DNA of 64,000 bases from Aureococcus anophagefferens (taxonomy: Eukaryota; Sar; Pelagophyceae; Pelagomonadales; Pelagomonadaceae), in assembly GCF_000186865.1 (NCBI RefSeq), contig NW_008705567.1, positions 1,305,757 to 1,369,756 on the forward strand, in the 5' to 3' direction. Positions within the stretch are counted from its first letter, which is position 1, and each line of letters begins with the position of its first letter. The notes beneath the pieces are model-generated. The model had not been told where the DNA came from. It did no database searches and was given only the letters and a program-made list of their open reading frames with translations. A program made the translations under genes and the position numbers. Below are positions 1-11,100 of the stretch, in pieces.

Positions 1-17
1 AAAATGAAGGAAACCAT

Positions 18-3000
18 CTAGGGCCGGCAGCAGGCGCAGGTCGCGTCGCGGTTGCGCTCGCGCTTGAGGACGCAGCAGCAGCCGATGGAGGCCCAGATGG
101 CGACGACGAGCGCGACGACGGAGAGCATGCCGAAGGCCTTCTGGCCGCCGTCTCGGTCGGTCCCGCCCGCGGAGCTCAGGACCGAGAGGACGAGCCAGGC
201 GGGGAAGCAGAGGCACGCGAGGCTCCAGTGGACCGGCCGCGTGCAGCCCGTCATCCGCGGCCGCGGCGGCGGGAGCTTGGGCGTGCCCGGCTCGTCGACG
301 CCGTCCTCGACGGACGACTGCGTCGACAGCGCGCGCGCGAGGCGCCGCTCGCCGCCGCTCGTCTCGAGGACCGTGCGGATGAAGACGGCCTCGAGGGACG
401 GCTGGGAGATCGCGTAGCCGACGAGGGCCGCCTCCTCGCCCCGCCGCTCGAGCGCGTCGAAGACCGGGCCCATCCGCATCGCGGCCTGGGGGCACTCGAA
501 GGTGAAAACGCCGGCGTTGGGCGCGCCGTCCTCGACGGCCGCGCCGCCGAAGACGTCGCCGGCGAGGCTCCGGAGCTTCGCGGACGCGCCGGCGGGATCG
601 CTCGCGAAGGCCTCGGGGTCGACGCGGAGCTCGACTTCGTAGTTCGTGCCCAGGGACCGCTTCAGGTGCTGGATCGTGCCGAGGCACCGCAGGCGGCCCT
701 TGACCATGATCGCGACGCGGTCGCACAGCGCCTCGACCTCCTCCATGAGGTGGCTCGTCAGCACGACCGCGCGCGCGTCCATCGTCGCCCGGACGACGTT
801 CCAGAGGTTCCGCCGCGACACGGGGTCGAGGCCCGCGGACGGCTCGTCGAGCAGCACGCACTGGGGGTCCCCGACGATGGCGATGGCGACGCAGAGCTTG
901 CGCTTCATGCCGCCGCTCAGGCGCATCGCGAGCTTCGTCGCGTGCGGCCTCAGCTCGAGCTCGTCGAGCGCGGCCTCCGTGAGCCGCCCGGCCTCGCCCC
1001 CGGGCACGCCGCGGATGCGCGCGAAGAGCTTCAGGTGGTCCGCGCACGTGAGCCGGTCCCAGAGCGTGTTCGACTGCGCGACGACGCCGAGCGCCTCCGC
1101 GGCGCCGGAAAAGTCCGTCATCGCGGAGACGCCGTCGACGAAGACGTCGCCGTTCGTCGGCGCGAGGTGGCGGACGACCATGTTCATCGTCGTCGACTTG
1201 CCCGCGCCGTTGGCGCCCAACAGACCGAAGCACTCGCCGCGGCGCACGCGGAACGACGCGTCGTGCACCGCCACCGTCTCGCGCGCGTTCGTCCGCGTCC
1301 GGGGGAAGACCATGCGCAGGCGCTTGACGACGAGCGTGTGCGGGCCGCCCTTGGCCGGCGCCGGGTCGTCCGCGACGGCCGCGGCCTCGGCCGCGACGTC
1401 CGCGTCCGCGTCCGAGGCCGGCGGGAAATCCGGGAAGGTCACGGCGAGCGGCCGCGTGCCGCGGGCCTCGAGGAACAGGCAGAGGCCGACGTAGAGCACG
1501 ACCTCGGCGGCGAAGATGAGCTGGACCTCCCAGATCCGCGGCCCGCCCGGCGCGGGCTCCGTCGTCGCGACGAGGTCGAGCGCCATGAACGTCGTGCCCT
1601 GCGGGCTGAAGACCGTGATGAGCCAGTACTGGGACGCCTGGATCTTCTCCATGGAGAAGCCGTCGTCGAACTGGCGGATGACCGTGTAGACGACGAGCGT
1701 CGTGAGCTGCGGCCCCAAGATCTGCACGATCTGGAGGCCCGGCACCGCGGCGACGCAGCGCTTCGCGGAGCCGAATAGAAAGCTCACGACGTAGCTGTAG
1801 GCGACGACCTGGCACAGCGCCATGGGCACGAACCAGAAGATGGCGCCGTCGGCGAGCCACCGGTGCATGCCCGTCGCGGGGACGACGACGTAGTACGCCG
1901 CGAGCACGGGCGACAGGAGCGCGAGGTCCCCGAGGAACGCGCCCGCCCAGTAGGCCCGGAGGTCGCAGCCCATGACGCTCAGCACGTTCCGCAGCTTCGT
2001 CTCTCGTTCTGCGACGATGTTCTCCGCGATGAGCGCCGGCGCCAGCAGGAAGCCCGCGGCCGCGATGGCCGACGCGACGAGGTCGTTGAGGTAGTCCTGC
2101 TTCGACACGACCTTGTACTTGGCCATGAGGAACCCCGCGAGCACGGCGCCGATGGGGAGCAGGAGGAGCGCGAGCGTCTTGATGGGCTCGTGGGACGCCG
2201 TGTGGAGCCGCTTCTTCGCGAGGCCCGCGATCTGGACGGCGACGGACGGCGCGTGCGCGCGGCCCGCGCCGATGCGCGCGGCGTCGCTGGGCCGCGACGG
2301 CGCGACGGACTCGTCGGCGCCGACCTTGAGGAAGACCTCCTCCAGCGACGTGATCGTCAGCCCGTAGGTCGTGACGTCGAGGGCGCCGAGCTTCGCGTCG
2401 AGCGCGTCGAAGAACGCGCCGAATTTCTTCTCCGACCCGAAGGGCAGCGTCGCCTCGAACGTCGGCTCCGCGACCTTGCGCCGCGCGAGCGTGGCGGCGC
2501 GCGACGCGCCGGGCAGGTGGGACGCGAGGAGCGCGTCGAAGCGCGCCAGGCTCGCGGCGTCGCCGCCCGGCGCGCGCTCGCAGACGACGCGGTAGCCCGC
2601 GCCGTAGTACTTCTTGAGGAACGCACTTGAGCCGACGCACTTGATCGCGCCGTGGGTCATGATGCCGATGCGGTCTGCGTGGGGCGGACAAGTCACGAAA
2701 ATCATTGTCAAAAACGGGACGCGGCGTCGCGCCGCCGAGCACGTCGGCCTCGTCCATGTAGTGCGTCGTGAGCAGGAGCGTGCGGCCCTTCTTCGTCGCC
2801 GCGAGCTGGTCCCAAAGCTCGCGCCGCGCCAGCGCGTCCATGCCCGCCGTCGGCTCGTCCAAGAGCGCGAACTTGGACCCGCCGCAGAGGGCGACGGCCG
2901 TGCTCAACTTGCGCCGCATGCCGCCGGAGAGCTCGTGGCCGAGGTGGTCCGCGCGCTCGTGGAGGTGGAACGTCGCGAGGAGCGCGTCGGCCTCGGCGGC

Positions 3001-4479
3001 CGCGGCGTCGGCGGCGGCGCCCTTGAGCCGCGCGAAGAACGCGAGGTGCTCGCGCGCCGTGAGCAGCTCGAAGAGGACGTCGTGCTGCGGGCACACGCCC
3101 GTGACCGCGCGCGCCTCGTCCATGCCGCGCCGGATGTCGTGGCCGTAGATCGTCGCGCCGCCGTCGTCGGCCGCGGCGTCGCTCGGGAGCACGCCCGTGA
3201 GCACGTTGATCGACGTCGACTTGCCCGCACCGTTGTGGCCCAGCAGCGAGAAGATCTCGCCGTCGTACATGTCGAAGGTGAGCGAGCGGACGGCGACGTG
3301 CGCGCCGAAGCACTTGCGGAGCCCCGCGAGGCGCACCGTCGGCGCGTCTCCGCGCGCGACCTTTTCGGCGACGACGTCGTCGCCGTCGCCGACGTCGACG
3401 GCGACGGCGGCCGGCGACGTCGCCTCGGCGAACTCGATGGCGGGCGCCTCGGCGCCCGCGCGCTTCTTGAAGAGCGGCGCGACGGGGAAGTACCAGGGCT
3501 TGGGCGCGGCGTACGCGCTCGGCAGCACCTGGCCGAGGTACCACGCGAGCAGCGAGAAGAGCAGCGCGTCGAGCAGCAGCATGCCGCAGATCTCGCCGAG
3601 CGGGATCCCGTCGTACTGCGTGTACTTGTGGAAGCGCTTGTAGGTGAGGCTGTCCCAGTCCGGGAAGACGGACGACACGTTGAAGTCGTCGTTGTTCGGG
3701 ATGCCGTAGTCGGCCTCGAGCTCGGGGCAGCCGACGGACCAGAGCACGTGCTCGTGCCGGCCGCAGCCGCCGGCGAGGCGCTTCTCCGGCGCGGGCCGCG
3801 GGTGCTCGCCCGTCGTCGGCGGCCCGCGGAAGGAGTTGACGCCGAGCTCGAAGGCGACGTGCGGCAGGAGGCACCACGCGCGCTGCGCGGAGGGCGCCAC
3901 GTCGTACCGCTTCACGTCCGGGCCCACGAAGACGAAAAAGAAGGCGATCGACGCGGCCTGGACACCGAGGGCGAGCTGGCCCGCTGTCTGCGCCGTGTCG
4001 AAGACCGACGCGATGAGGCAGGCGAGCGCGCTCGTCGCGAGGCAGAAGCACCAGAGGAGGCCGAAGACGCTCGCGAACGCGCCGCCGTTGAAGAGCCGCG
4101 TCGCCGCCGCGAGGACCGCGAGGCCGAGGCTCAGCGCGAAGCCCGTCGCCGCGCCCTCGGCCGCGTAGGCGCCGAAGTAGACCTCCGTCTTGAGCGACAT
4201 GATCTTCATCGTCTCCAGGAGCCGCGCGCTCTTCTCGGCGACGAGGTCGACGGTCGAGAGGTTCAGGAGCATGATCACGGCGCAGGGGCAGAACACGAGC
4301 TCGAGGTAGCCCGTGGAGCGCCGGTCCGGCAGCGCGAAGCTCAGGTAGAAGAAGAAGGCGAGCAGGAAGCCCGTCGCCGGCAGCAGGAAGAGCTGGAGGT
4401 TCTGGCCCATGGACCGCTTGCGCACGACCCAGCGCTTGCCGCAGACGACCTTGAGCTGCGCGAGGCGCCGCGATGCCAT
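18..4479 (-). CDS. ABCA-type full ABC transporter, two exons
   Basis: Full-size ABCA-family lipid/amphiphile exporter of about 1467 residues, join(18..2674, 2733..4479). Order: N-terminal helix and large loop, TM bundle, NBD1 with Walker A GHNGAGKS near residue 415, signature LSGGM, Walker B LLDEPTAGMD and switch TTHYMDEAD; then a second TM domain and NBD2 with GANGAGKS near residue 1070, LSGGM, LLDEPSAGLD and LTSHLMEE. Start ATG at 4479 sits in a good ACCATGG context. The 58-nt intron interrupts the conserved DEADVLG/DRIGIM stretch; splicing with a GC donor (G|GCGCGACG) and CGCAG acceptor restores it in frame, whereas the genomic frames do not join. Two extra hydrophobic segments at the C-terminus followed by a Cys/Arg-rich tail are unusual for the family. 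The substrate cannot be told from sequence. Confidence 0.93.
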
Positions 4480-4583
4480 GGTCCCTCGTCGAGAGGCTCT
4501 TACACAGACGCAGGCGGCCGGAGACGCCGGCAGACAGACGCTCGGCTCGTGCTTGGCTGCCCACGAACGCTGGCCACACGAGA

Positions 4584-5391
4584 CACGCGTCGAGAAACTT
4601 TTTGCGATGTGCCGTCCCGAAGCTGACATTGATGTATCTACTCGACGTGCAGCCCCGGAGCGGCGTGCTACGATGGGATGACCATCTTTGAGCGCCCCGC
4701 GCTCCGCGAATATGCAGCGATGTGCAACGATCCCAGTGGCTTTGAGGACCGCAAGTACATGGATGAGGCACATGCGAAGACCCGACCTCTGGACGATTGC
4801 GTGGCGACTCGAACGGGGAGGTTTAGTGGGTTAAATGGGACCCGATGGCGCCCCGCGACCCCTTCCGGCTCGATTTCGAGCCGTCGCAGCCGCGGGGATC
4901 GTTTATCATGACCCCGGCATCGTCTCGTGCCAAGGGTTCGTCGGGGGAGCTCGACATCGTCGATTCCACCCGGTCGAGCTCGGATGGCGCCACGCCCAAA
5001 CGAGGACTCGGTGGTGATCCACGGTGCTCGCAGCGCCACAGAGGCGAGGGAACGGTGTCATACCATCACCCGACCGACCGACTTCATCCCCGCCAGCCGC
5101 GGCAGCGTCTGGGGCCGTCGGGACGTCGGTCGAGACCGTGGATGAGGGGCTGCCCGGCCGTTAAGGTTTCGCCGCGCGATCGAACCCTGAAATCGACCAA
5201 AGTGCATATTCATGGACACCGTCGCGCGCTCATCTCGAAGATGCGCTCAGGTCGATTTCAGCCCGACTTCCCCAAAACTCGGTCCGGCGACGCGTGACGA
5301 TTTCAGCAACATCCTCGCGCTCCGCGCTGGTATCAAACGCTTGGTTTACGGCATGTTGCCCGGCGTATCGCAAAAAGTTTCTCGACGCGTG
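4584..5391. mobile_element. 808-bp non-autonomous DNA transposon-like element with 25-bp TIRs
   Basis: The 25 bases at 4584-4608 (starting CACGCGTCGAGA) are the exact reverse complement of 5367-5391. The trinucleotide AGA lies immediately outside each end (4581-4583, 5392-5394), compatible with a 3-bp target-site duplication. No convincing ORF lies inside, and the interior is less GC-rich than the neighbours. Ends beginning CAC plus a 3-bp duplication recall CACTA/EnSpm elements, but the usual CACTA start is not present, so the superfamily is inference. It fills nearly all of the space between the divergent ABCA and carbonic anhydrase/exchanger genes. Confidence 0.78.
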
Positions 5392-5536
5392 AGAAGCTCG
5401 GCCCAAACAAAAGCTGGAATCTTGACCTCAACAACTGATTGCAATATCTTGAACTTCAATAAACGAACATATATCCTTATGTTGCTGCCATCCTAAACTC
5501 AGGTTGCGTCAGATCCTGACGCCTCCCCAGCGAGTA

Positions 5537-8500
5537 ATGGCGTCCATCATCTTATTATGCGCCCTCCCGGCCGCCGTGACGGCGTCGGGCTACGCCGAGA
5601 GCGTGGACCTCGTGGACAACTTCCGCTGGACCCAGGAGTTCGGGGACACGCGCACGCTCTACCGCACCCCCGACGCGTCGGCGAGCTGCCTCGCCTCCTG
5701 CGCCGAGGGCAGCGACAGCATCGCCTGCGACACGAACGTCGAGATGAGCCGCACCTGGCGGCGCGAGGCCCAGACGAGCAACTGGCACTGGGTCTACGCG
5801 GACCAGGGCGGCTGGCCGCGGGCCAACGGCGGCAGCAACGAGTGCCTGCGCGACCGCGAGGCGAACACGTACCCCGGCGAGAGCCCCGTGGACGTGGCCC
5901 CGGACACGGCGGCGGCGCTGGGCGCCGGCGAGGTCAACATCTCCCTCGCCGGGTCCTTCGCCTCCGCGCGCGGGGGCCTGAGCGTCGGCAACAACGGCCA
6001 CAACATCAACGTGGAGGTCTGCGGCCGCAACGCGTTCGACTGCGCGGCCACCGCGGACTTCGGCCTCTGGCCCAAGACGCTGCGGGGCGTGCCGGGCAAC
6101 GAGAGCGACACCTACTTCCTCCACGGGGTCCACTTCCACTGGGGGTCCGACCTCACGAAGGGCTCGGAGCACACGGCGTGCGGCTCGCCGCGGCCGGCGG
6201 AGATGCACATGGTCTTCATCAACGCGCGCGCGGTCGCCGGCGACCGGTCCGACCCCGACTCGGGCACGCTGCTCGTGGTCCTGGGGACCATGCTCACGGG
6301 CGGCGCGGCCGAGGACAACGCGGCCTTCGCGCCGATCCTCGAGGTCGCGTCGGCCGCGTCCGGCACGGGCGCGGCGACCTACATGAACACGTCGGGCACG
6401 CTCCAGTCGCCCGTGACCATCGCGGACCTGCTCCCGGCGACCTACGATTCCAAGTTCTACACCTACGCCGGGTCGCTGACGACGCCGCCGTGCTCGCAGG
6501 TCGTGACGTGGTTCGTCTTCGAGGACGCCGTGCGGCTCAGCGACGCGCAGCTCGACATGTTCCGCGAGGTCCAGGAGGTCTGGCACGCGAACGCCTGGCA
6601 TTCCCACTCCTACAAGGCGCTCCTCTTCCCCTTCGTCGTGCTCGCCATGGGCGCGTTCACGCAGCACGTCCTGTCGCGCTACGCGCCGTCGGTTCCCTAC
6701 ACGATGCTCATGCTCGTCGAGGGCTTCGTCGTGGACTACCTCGCGTCGCTCCAGAACGGCGGCGCCCGGTGGGGGGGCACGAACTCCATGCAGCAGTCGC
6801 TGAAGATGTGGGCCGACATCGACGGCCACCTGCTGCTCTACGCGTTCCTGCCCGCGCTCCTCTTCGGCGACGCGATGGGCCTGTCCGTGCACATGTTCCA
6901 GCGCACGTTCTGGCAGTGCCTGCTGCTCGCGGGGCCGGGCGTCGTCATGGGCGCGGGGCTCACGGGCCTGGCGTCGCGGGCGATCCTGCCCTNNNNNNNN
7001 NNNNNNNNNNNNNNNNNNNNNNNNNNNNNNNNNNNNNNNNNNNNNNNNNNNNNNNNNNNNNNNNNNNNNNNNNNNNNNNNNNNNNNNNNNNNNNNNNNNN
7101 NNNNNNNNNNNNNNNNNNNNNNNNNNNNNNNNNNNNNNNNNNNNNNNNNNNNNNNNNNNNNNNNNNNGCTGATTTTTGGACGAGCGATCATCTCTCGGAG
7201 CGGTCTCGACGCGTGGGCGCTTTTTCCGGAACGCGCGCGCGCGGAACACTCACGTTGAAGCGAACTTGAATCACCCTTTTGCTGCCCAGGTGCTCACGCG
7301 GCGCGCGGTCATGTCCGACGTTATCGGCCCGCGCGACTTCTTCTACTGCTTCGTGCTCTACGTGGTCATGATGGCCGTGCGGGCGCTCATGGTGCTGGCG
7401 CTCTACCCGATCCTGGCGAACATGGGCTACGGCACGGACCCCAAGGCCGCGGGCTTCATGGTCTGGGGCGGGCTCCGCGGCGCCGTCGGCTTGGCGCTCG
7501 CGGTCTACGTGAAGACGACGCTGCAGCAGAACGGCGACCCCGACGACGCCAAGGACGGGAAGCGCATCCTGTTCCACGTGGCCGGGCTCGCGTTCCTGAC
7601 GCTGACGATCAACGGCACGACCGCGGGGCCGCTGCTCAAGCTCTGGGGCATGGTCGGCCTGCCGGAGCTCAAGAAGCAGCTCGTCGCCAAGGTCCGGGAG
7701 CGCGTCGCGTCGCACGCGACGGCGGCCTACAAGTCCTCCTGCGTCAAGTTCGACCACGACGCCGTCGAGATGCTCGACCACATCTCGTCGCTGAAGCACC
7801 TGAAGGACACGGAGCACGCGACGCCGACGGCGCTCGGCGGCGGAGGCCACGGCGACTTCGAGGCGCCCAAGGAGGACCACGACGCGCACCACGTCTACTC
7901 CTGCGAGGAGCTGGAAGCGTTGTTGGCGAGCTTCGGCGCGGCGCCGAACCCCGAGGAGCTCGTGCTGCTGCGCGAGACGTTCTACCGCATCGTCAAGAGC
8001 GAGTACTGGGAGATGATCGAGGACGGCCAGCTCCCGCGCAAGTCCGGCGCGACGCTCGAGCTCCTCAAGTCCATCGAGGTCTGCCTGGACGACGTCGAGA
8101 CGACGCTCTTCGACTGGGAGCTGCTGGCGCCGACGGTGAACCAGCAGATCGGCGGCTCGGGGCAGGACGCGTTCTTCGAGACGCTCGACGACATCCTGCC
8201 CGACTCCGTGACCATCGACAACCAGCTCCACTACCTGCTCAACTACAAGAAGCACGAGATCGTCTACTACGTCACGCGCGCGTTCATCAACGCGCACCAG
8301 CACGCGCAGAACAAGCTCGCGGAGTTCTTCGGCGACGACCCGTCGCCGGACACGCCCGAGGAGGTGACGATCATGCTCGAGTCCGCGCGCCAGTGCGAGA
8401 TGGCCGAGGCGCGCATGGCGCAGATCGCGCCGTCGCTCATCCAGCTCGTGAAGACGAAGATCATCTCCCACAACATCATGGACATGCAGCACGAGCTCGT

Positions 8501-9059
8501 GTTCAAGCTGATCAAGCAGGGCATCCTCACGGAGGCGGACGCGGAGGAGATCCTCCACGAGCTCGACGCGGACACGAAGGCCGTCTCCGCCGCGCGCAAG
8601 GAGAAGGCGCGGGCCGTCGCGTCGCTGCACGTCGACGCGGAGCTCGGCAACCTCGACGAGAAGAACCTCTCCGCGGACAATTTGGCGCTGCTCTCCGAGA
8701 TGGAGATGTCGAAGACGGACTCGCGCGCGTCCATCAAGAAGCAGGCCTCCATACGGCGCGTCACCTCCAAGAGCTCCTTCCAGCCGCTGGCGTCCTCCGA
8801 CTCGCACCAGGACCTCGCGGGCTTCGACGACGGCCCGCTCATGATCGAGGTCGACGACGGCGCCGCCGCGCCGCCGCGCATGGTCCTCGGCGACCCGCCG
8901 ACGCTCGAGTCCGTCGACGACGCGCCGCCGCCGGCGACGCCGGCGACGCCCCTCGCGGCGGCCATGAGCCCCCCCATGGTCAAGTCGCCCGACGACGACA
9001 TCCACCACTCCGACTTCGACGACCACGGCCACGACTTCGAGACGGCCGTCGTCGGCTAG
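5537..9059 (+). CDS. Alpha-carbonic anhydrase fused to CPA1-type Na+/H+ exchanger (contains gap)
   Basis: A signal peptide (MASIILLCALPAAVTA) leads into an alpha-carbonic anhydrase domain: zinc histidines in HFHWG (near residue 200) and EMHM (near 223), and the family hallmark TTPPCS near 315. From about residue 360 the same frame becomes a CPA1 exchanger (VPYTMLMLVEG, DIDGHLLLYAFLPALLFGDA). After the gap, the exon at 7290 onwards continues with late exchanger helices including GGLRGAVGLALA and a cytosolic tail of about 450 residues rich in acidic and helical sequence. The helices expected between the two pieces, including the ion-binding region, are absent and must lie in or beyond the 175-N gap. 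The exon after the gap begins at the AG of an introner. The enzyme would face the extracytoplasmic side, where the exchanger delivers protons; a role in CO2 supply is inference. Confidence 0.9.
6993..7167. other. Assembly gap (175 N)
   Basis: A run of N inside the exchanger part of the fusion gene. The flanking coding sequence lacks several expected transmembrane helices, and the right side starts inside an introner copy, so the true missing sequence is probably longer than 175 bases. Confidence 0.99.
7168..7289 (+). mobile_element. Introner element, family A (3' part; 5' end lost in gap)
   Basis: About 122 bases closely matching the element at 42917-43108 (shared blocks include GACGAGCGATCATCTCTCGG, the CGGAACGCGCGC region and TGCTGCCCAG at the end). 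It ends in CAG directly before codon-aligned exchanger sequence (GTG CTC ACG), so the element supplies the 3' splice site. The 5' terminus and left target-site copy are in the gap; the right target-site copy would be GTGCTCAC. Confidence 0.85.
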
Positions 9060-9166
9060 GGAGCGCCGCTTGGAAGGGCCTCCCTTCCTTATTTAACCCT
9101 TCTTTCGTTCCGTATTCGACCTACCCCTAGCCTGCTTTGCTGTCTCGTGGCATTTCTACGCGGCCC

Positions 9167-9787
9167 TCAGTACTCGAGGCCCAGCCACCAGTAGATGTCC
9201 TGCTTGTCCATCCCGAGTAAGCTCATTCCGCAGCCTCTGAACCCGTGACAGGGGGGGTAGATTTCTCGAAACCCGTGTTTTTCCTGGACGAGCCCGACGG
9301 CATCGTAGATGACGTCGCCGTACACCCAGCGCCTCCGTTCCTCGTCGGACAAGTTGTCGGCGTCGTTCCACGACGTGCCAGGGCACCGCTGAGGCAAAGC
9401 TTCGGAGAGCCCGGCGTCCCGAAGAAACGACTCGATGGCATCATCATCGAAGTCAGAAATACTTTCATCTCCGTGTTCGTCTTGTTTATACGTGAAGAGA
9501 TCGCTCTCGACCGCGATTGTTAAATGGCCTTGAAGTCGAAAAGCAACGCGTCCGACATCCTTGCAGTAAAACGAGATTGAAAACCTAGCCGCTTGAGGGC
9601 CGGCGGTGAATTCAGCGCTTACGCGCATGTCGTAGCCCTCGTACTCTTCGTCCTGCTCCTGATTCGATTTGATCAAGAGCACGCGGCAGAAAGGGGTGGG
9701 GGGCTTCGACGCTGCGATCAGATCGATGAGACGAGCTTCGGCGCTGCGCTGAAGCGTTTTAAGCTTCGCCGCGATGGCGCGTACCGT
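9167..9787 (-). CDS. Unrecognised open frame in frame with the GAF gene, possibly its last exon
   Basis: Not recognised. The frame runs without a stop from just after the TAG that ends the upstream GAF-domain reading frame; the two are in the same frame. The first in-frame ATG is at 9628 (MRVSAEF). A GC-AG intron starting GCGCGGGCCC and ending CTTCAG at about 9739, in the same phase, would remove the TAG and fuse the two parts. The product is acidic in the middle (DFDDDAIESF), then WVYGDVIYDAVG, and ends in WWLGLEY. Base composition is clearly less GC-rich than the GAF part, so a separate gene using ATG 9628 (153 residues) remains possible. Confidence 0.5.
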   Translation of the reverse strand, partial: TVRAIAAKLKTLQRSAEARLIDLIAASKPPTPFCRVLLIKSNQEQDEEYEGYDMRVSAEFTAGPQAARFSISFYCKDVGRVAFRLQGHLTIAVESDLFTYKQDEHGDESISDFDDDAIESFLRDAGLSEALPQRCPGTSWNDADNLSDEERRRWVYGDVIYDAVGLVQEKHGFREIYPPCHGFRGCGMSLLGMDKQDIYWWLGLEY

Positions 9788-10968
9788 CTACTTCGCGATT
9801 GCGTCCACCAGGCCCCGGGCCCGCGCGCAGTCGAAGTCGTTGAAGGCGCCGACCTCGACGATGCGCGTCGTGCGCCGCTCGCCCTGGTCGCTCGCGCGGC
9901 CCGCGACGTGGAGCACCTCGCCCTCGCCGTCCTCCTTGCTGTGGTTGAAGAACTTGTTCGTGAAGAGCAGCACCCCCAGCTTCGTCCAGGGCTCGTCGTC
10001 GCAGGCCAACCCCGTCGACGCCACGCGGTCCACGGCGACGGGGACGGCGAGGATCGTCTTCGTGCGGTAGCCCGTCGCCAAATCGTCCGCCAAGGGCGGC
10101 GGGCACTCGTCGGAGTCGTAGATGTCGTCGACGCGGATCGTCTCCCAGTCGGAAGCCGCCTCGCGCACGATGGACTCGGACCAGGCCGACGCGCGGTCCC
10201 CGTCGTCGATGGCCGCGTCGCCGACGACGTCGCGCCGCGACGCCGCGTCCCACGCGTAGATGAGGTCGCTGCCGGAGTATTTGTAGAAGCAGCAGCGGTC
10301 GACGCCCATCTCGACCTTGGCCACGGAGAGGACCGCGCCCAGCAACCGGTCGAGGTGGAACATCTTCGCGTCGACGTCGTCGTCGTCGATCGCGGCCTCG
10401 AGGGGCCGCGACGCCGCGGCGGCGGCCTTCTGGAACGCGGCGCGCTGCTCCGACTCGGGCGTGCCCCGGATCTGTCGCCGCGACGCGCCCGGCGACATGG
10501 GGTCCACGAACTCGACGTGGTCGTTGCGGTAGGCCTCGTGCGCGCCGTGGCCGTTGCCGTCGGTGCCGTCGAGCGACAGCACGGGGTCGTCGCGGTCCGC
10601 CCACGGCGGCCGCGGGTACGCGCCGAAGTCGTCGCCGTAGGTCGCCGCGCTCCGCTTCAGCTTCTCGACGACCTTCTTCGCGCGCAGCTTCAGGCCCATG
10701 GCCGCCAGCGCACCCGGGTCGTCCATGCCCAGCGGGAGCGGCCGCGGCCGCGCGGGCTGCCGCGCCGGCGGCGAGCTGCCGAGGTCGATGTGGCTGCTCG
10801 ACCGCGTGCGGTCGCTCGACTTGCGCAGGCGGCGGCGTCCTCGTCCTTCGCCTCCACGGGCGTCAGCGAGCTGCGCCGCTTCTCCTCGATCTTCTCGAGC
10901 AGCGTCTCGAGGCTGCCCATGCCCTCCGTGGACATCGCGCGCTTCGACGCCGCGAGGATCTCCTTCAT
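9788..10968 (-). CDS. GAF-domain protein
   Basis: The central to C-terminal part is a GAF-type small-molecule sensor domain of the kind found in cyclic-nucleotide phosphodiesterases and cyclases: LLGAVLSVAKVEMGVDRC, ESIVREAASDWETIRVDD, TGYRTKTILAVPV and LGVLLFTNKF follow in the usual order. No catalytic domain was recognised. The N-terminus (MKEILAASKRAM, start 10968) is in a different frame from the GAF part; the frame changes near 10826-10840. Either a very short GT-AG intron (about 38 nt, CCC|GTGGAG to GCAAG|TCG) or an indel explains this. The frame ends in a TAG that may lie in a retained intron (see downstream entry). The ligand is unknown. Confidence 0.72.
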
Positions 10969-11100
10969 CGAGGCAACGGTGCCTTTTTGCTCCGGCTCGA
11001 GCAGCTATCGAGCTCTCGCCGCTGCTGCGATGTTTGGCCTTTCGTGCGCTGCCGAGGGCCGCACGGGCGCGTCGGCGAGCCGGGCCCGCGCCGGATAGGC

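Noticed and set aside
228..1778. Long plus-strand Arg-rich open frames opposite the ABCA gene
   Set aside because: Long antisense frames are expected in DNA this GC-rich; composition is Arg/Ala/Asp/Val low complexity with no domain.
2708..4771. Long Arg/Ala/Pro-rich minus-strand frame over the ABCA N-terminal half
   Set aside because: The frame one register away encodes an uninterrupted ABC transporter with Walker A, signature and Walker B motifs; the Arg-rich frame is a GC-driven shadow.
5163..5270. CTGAAATCGACC / GGTCGATTTCAG inverted pair inside the 808-bp element
   Set aside because: Could form a hairpin, but it is short and has no further support as an RNA gene or separate element.
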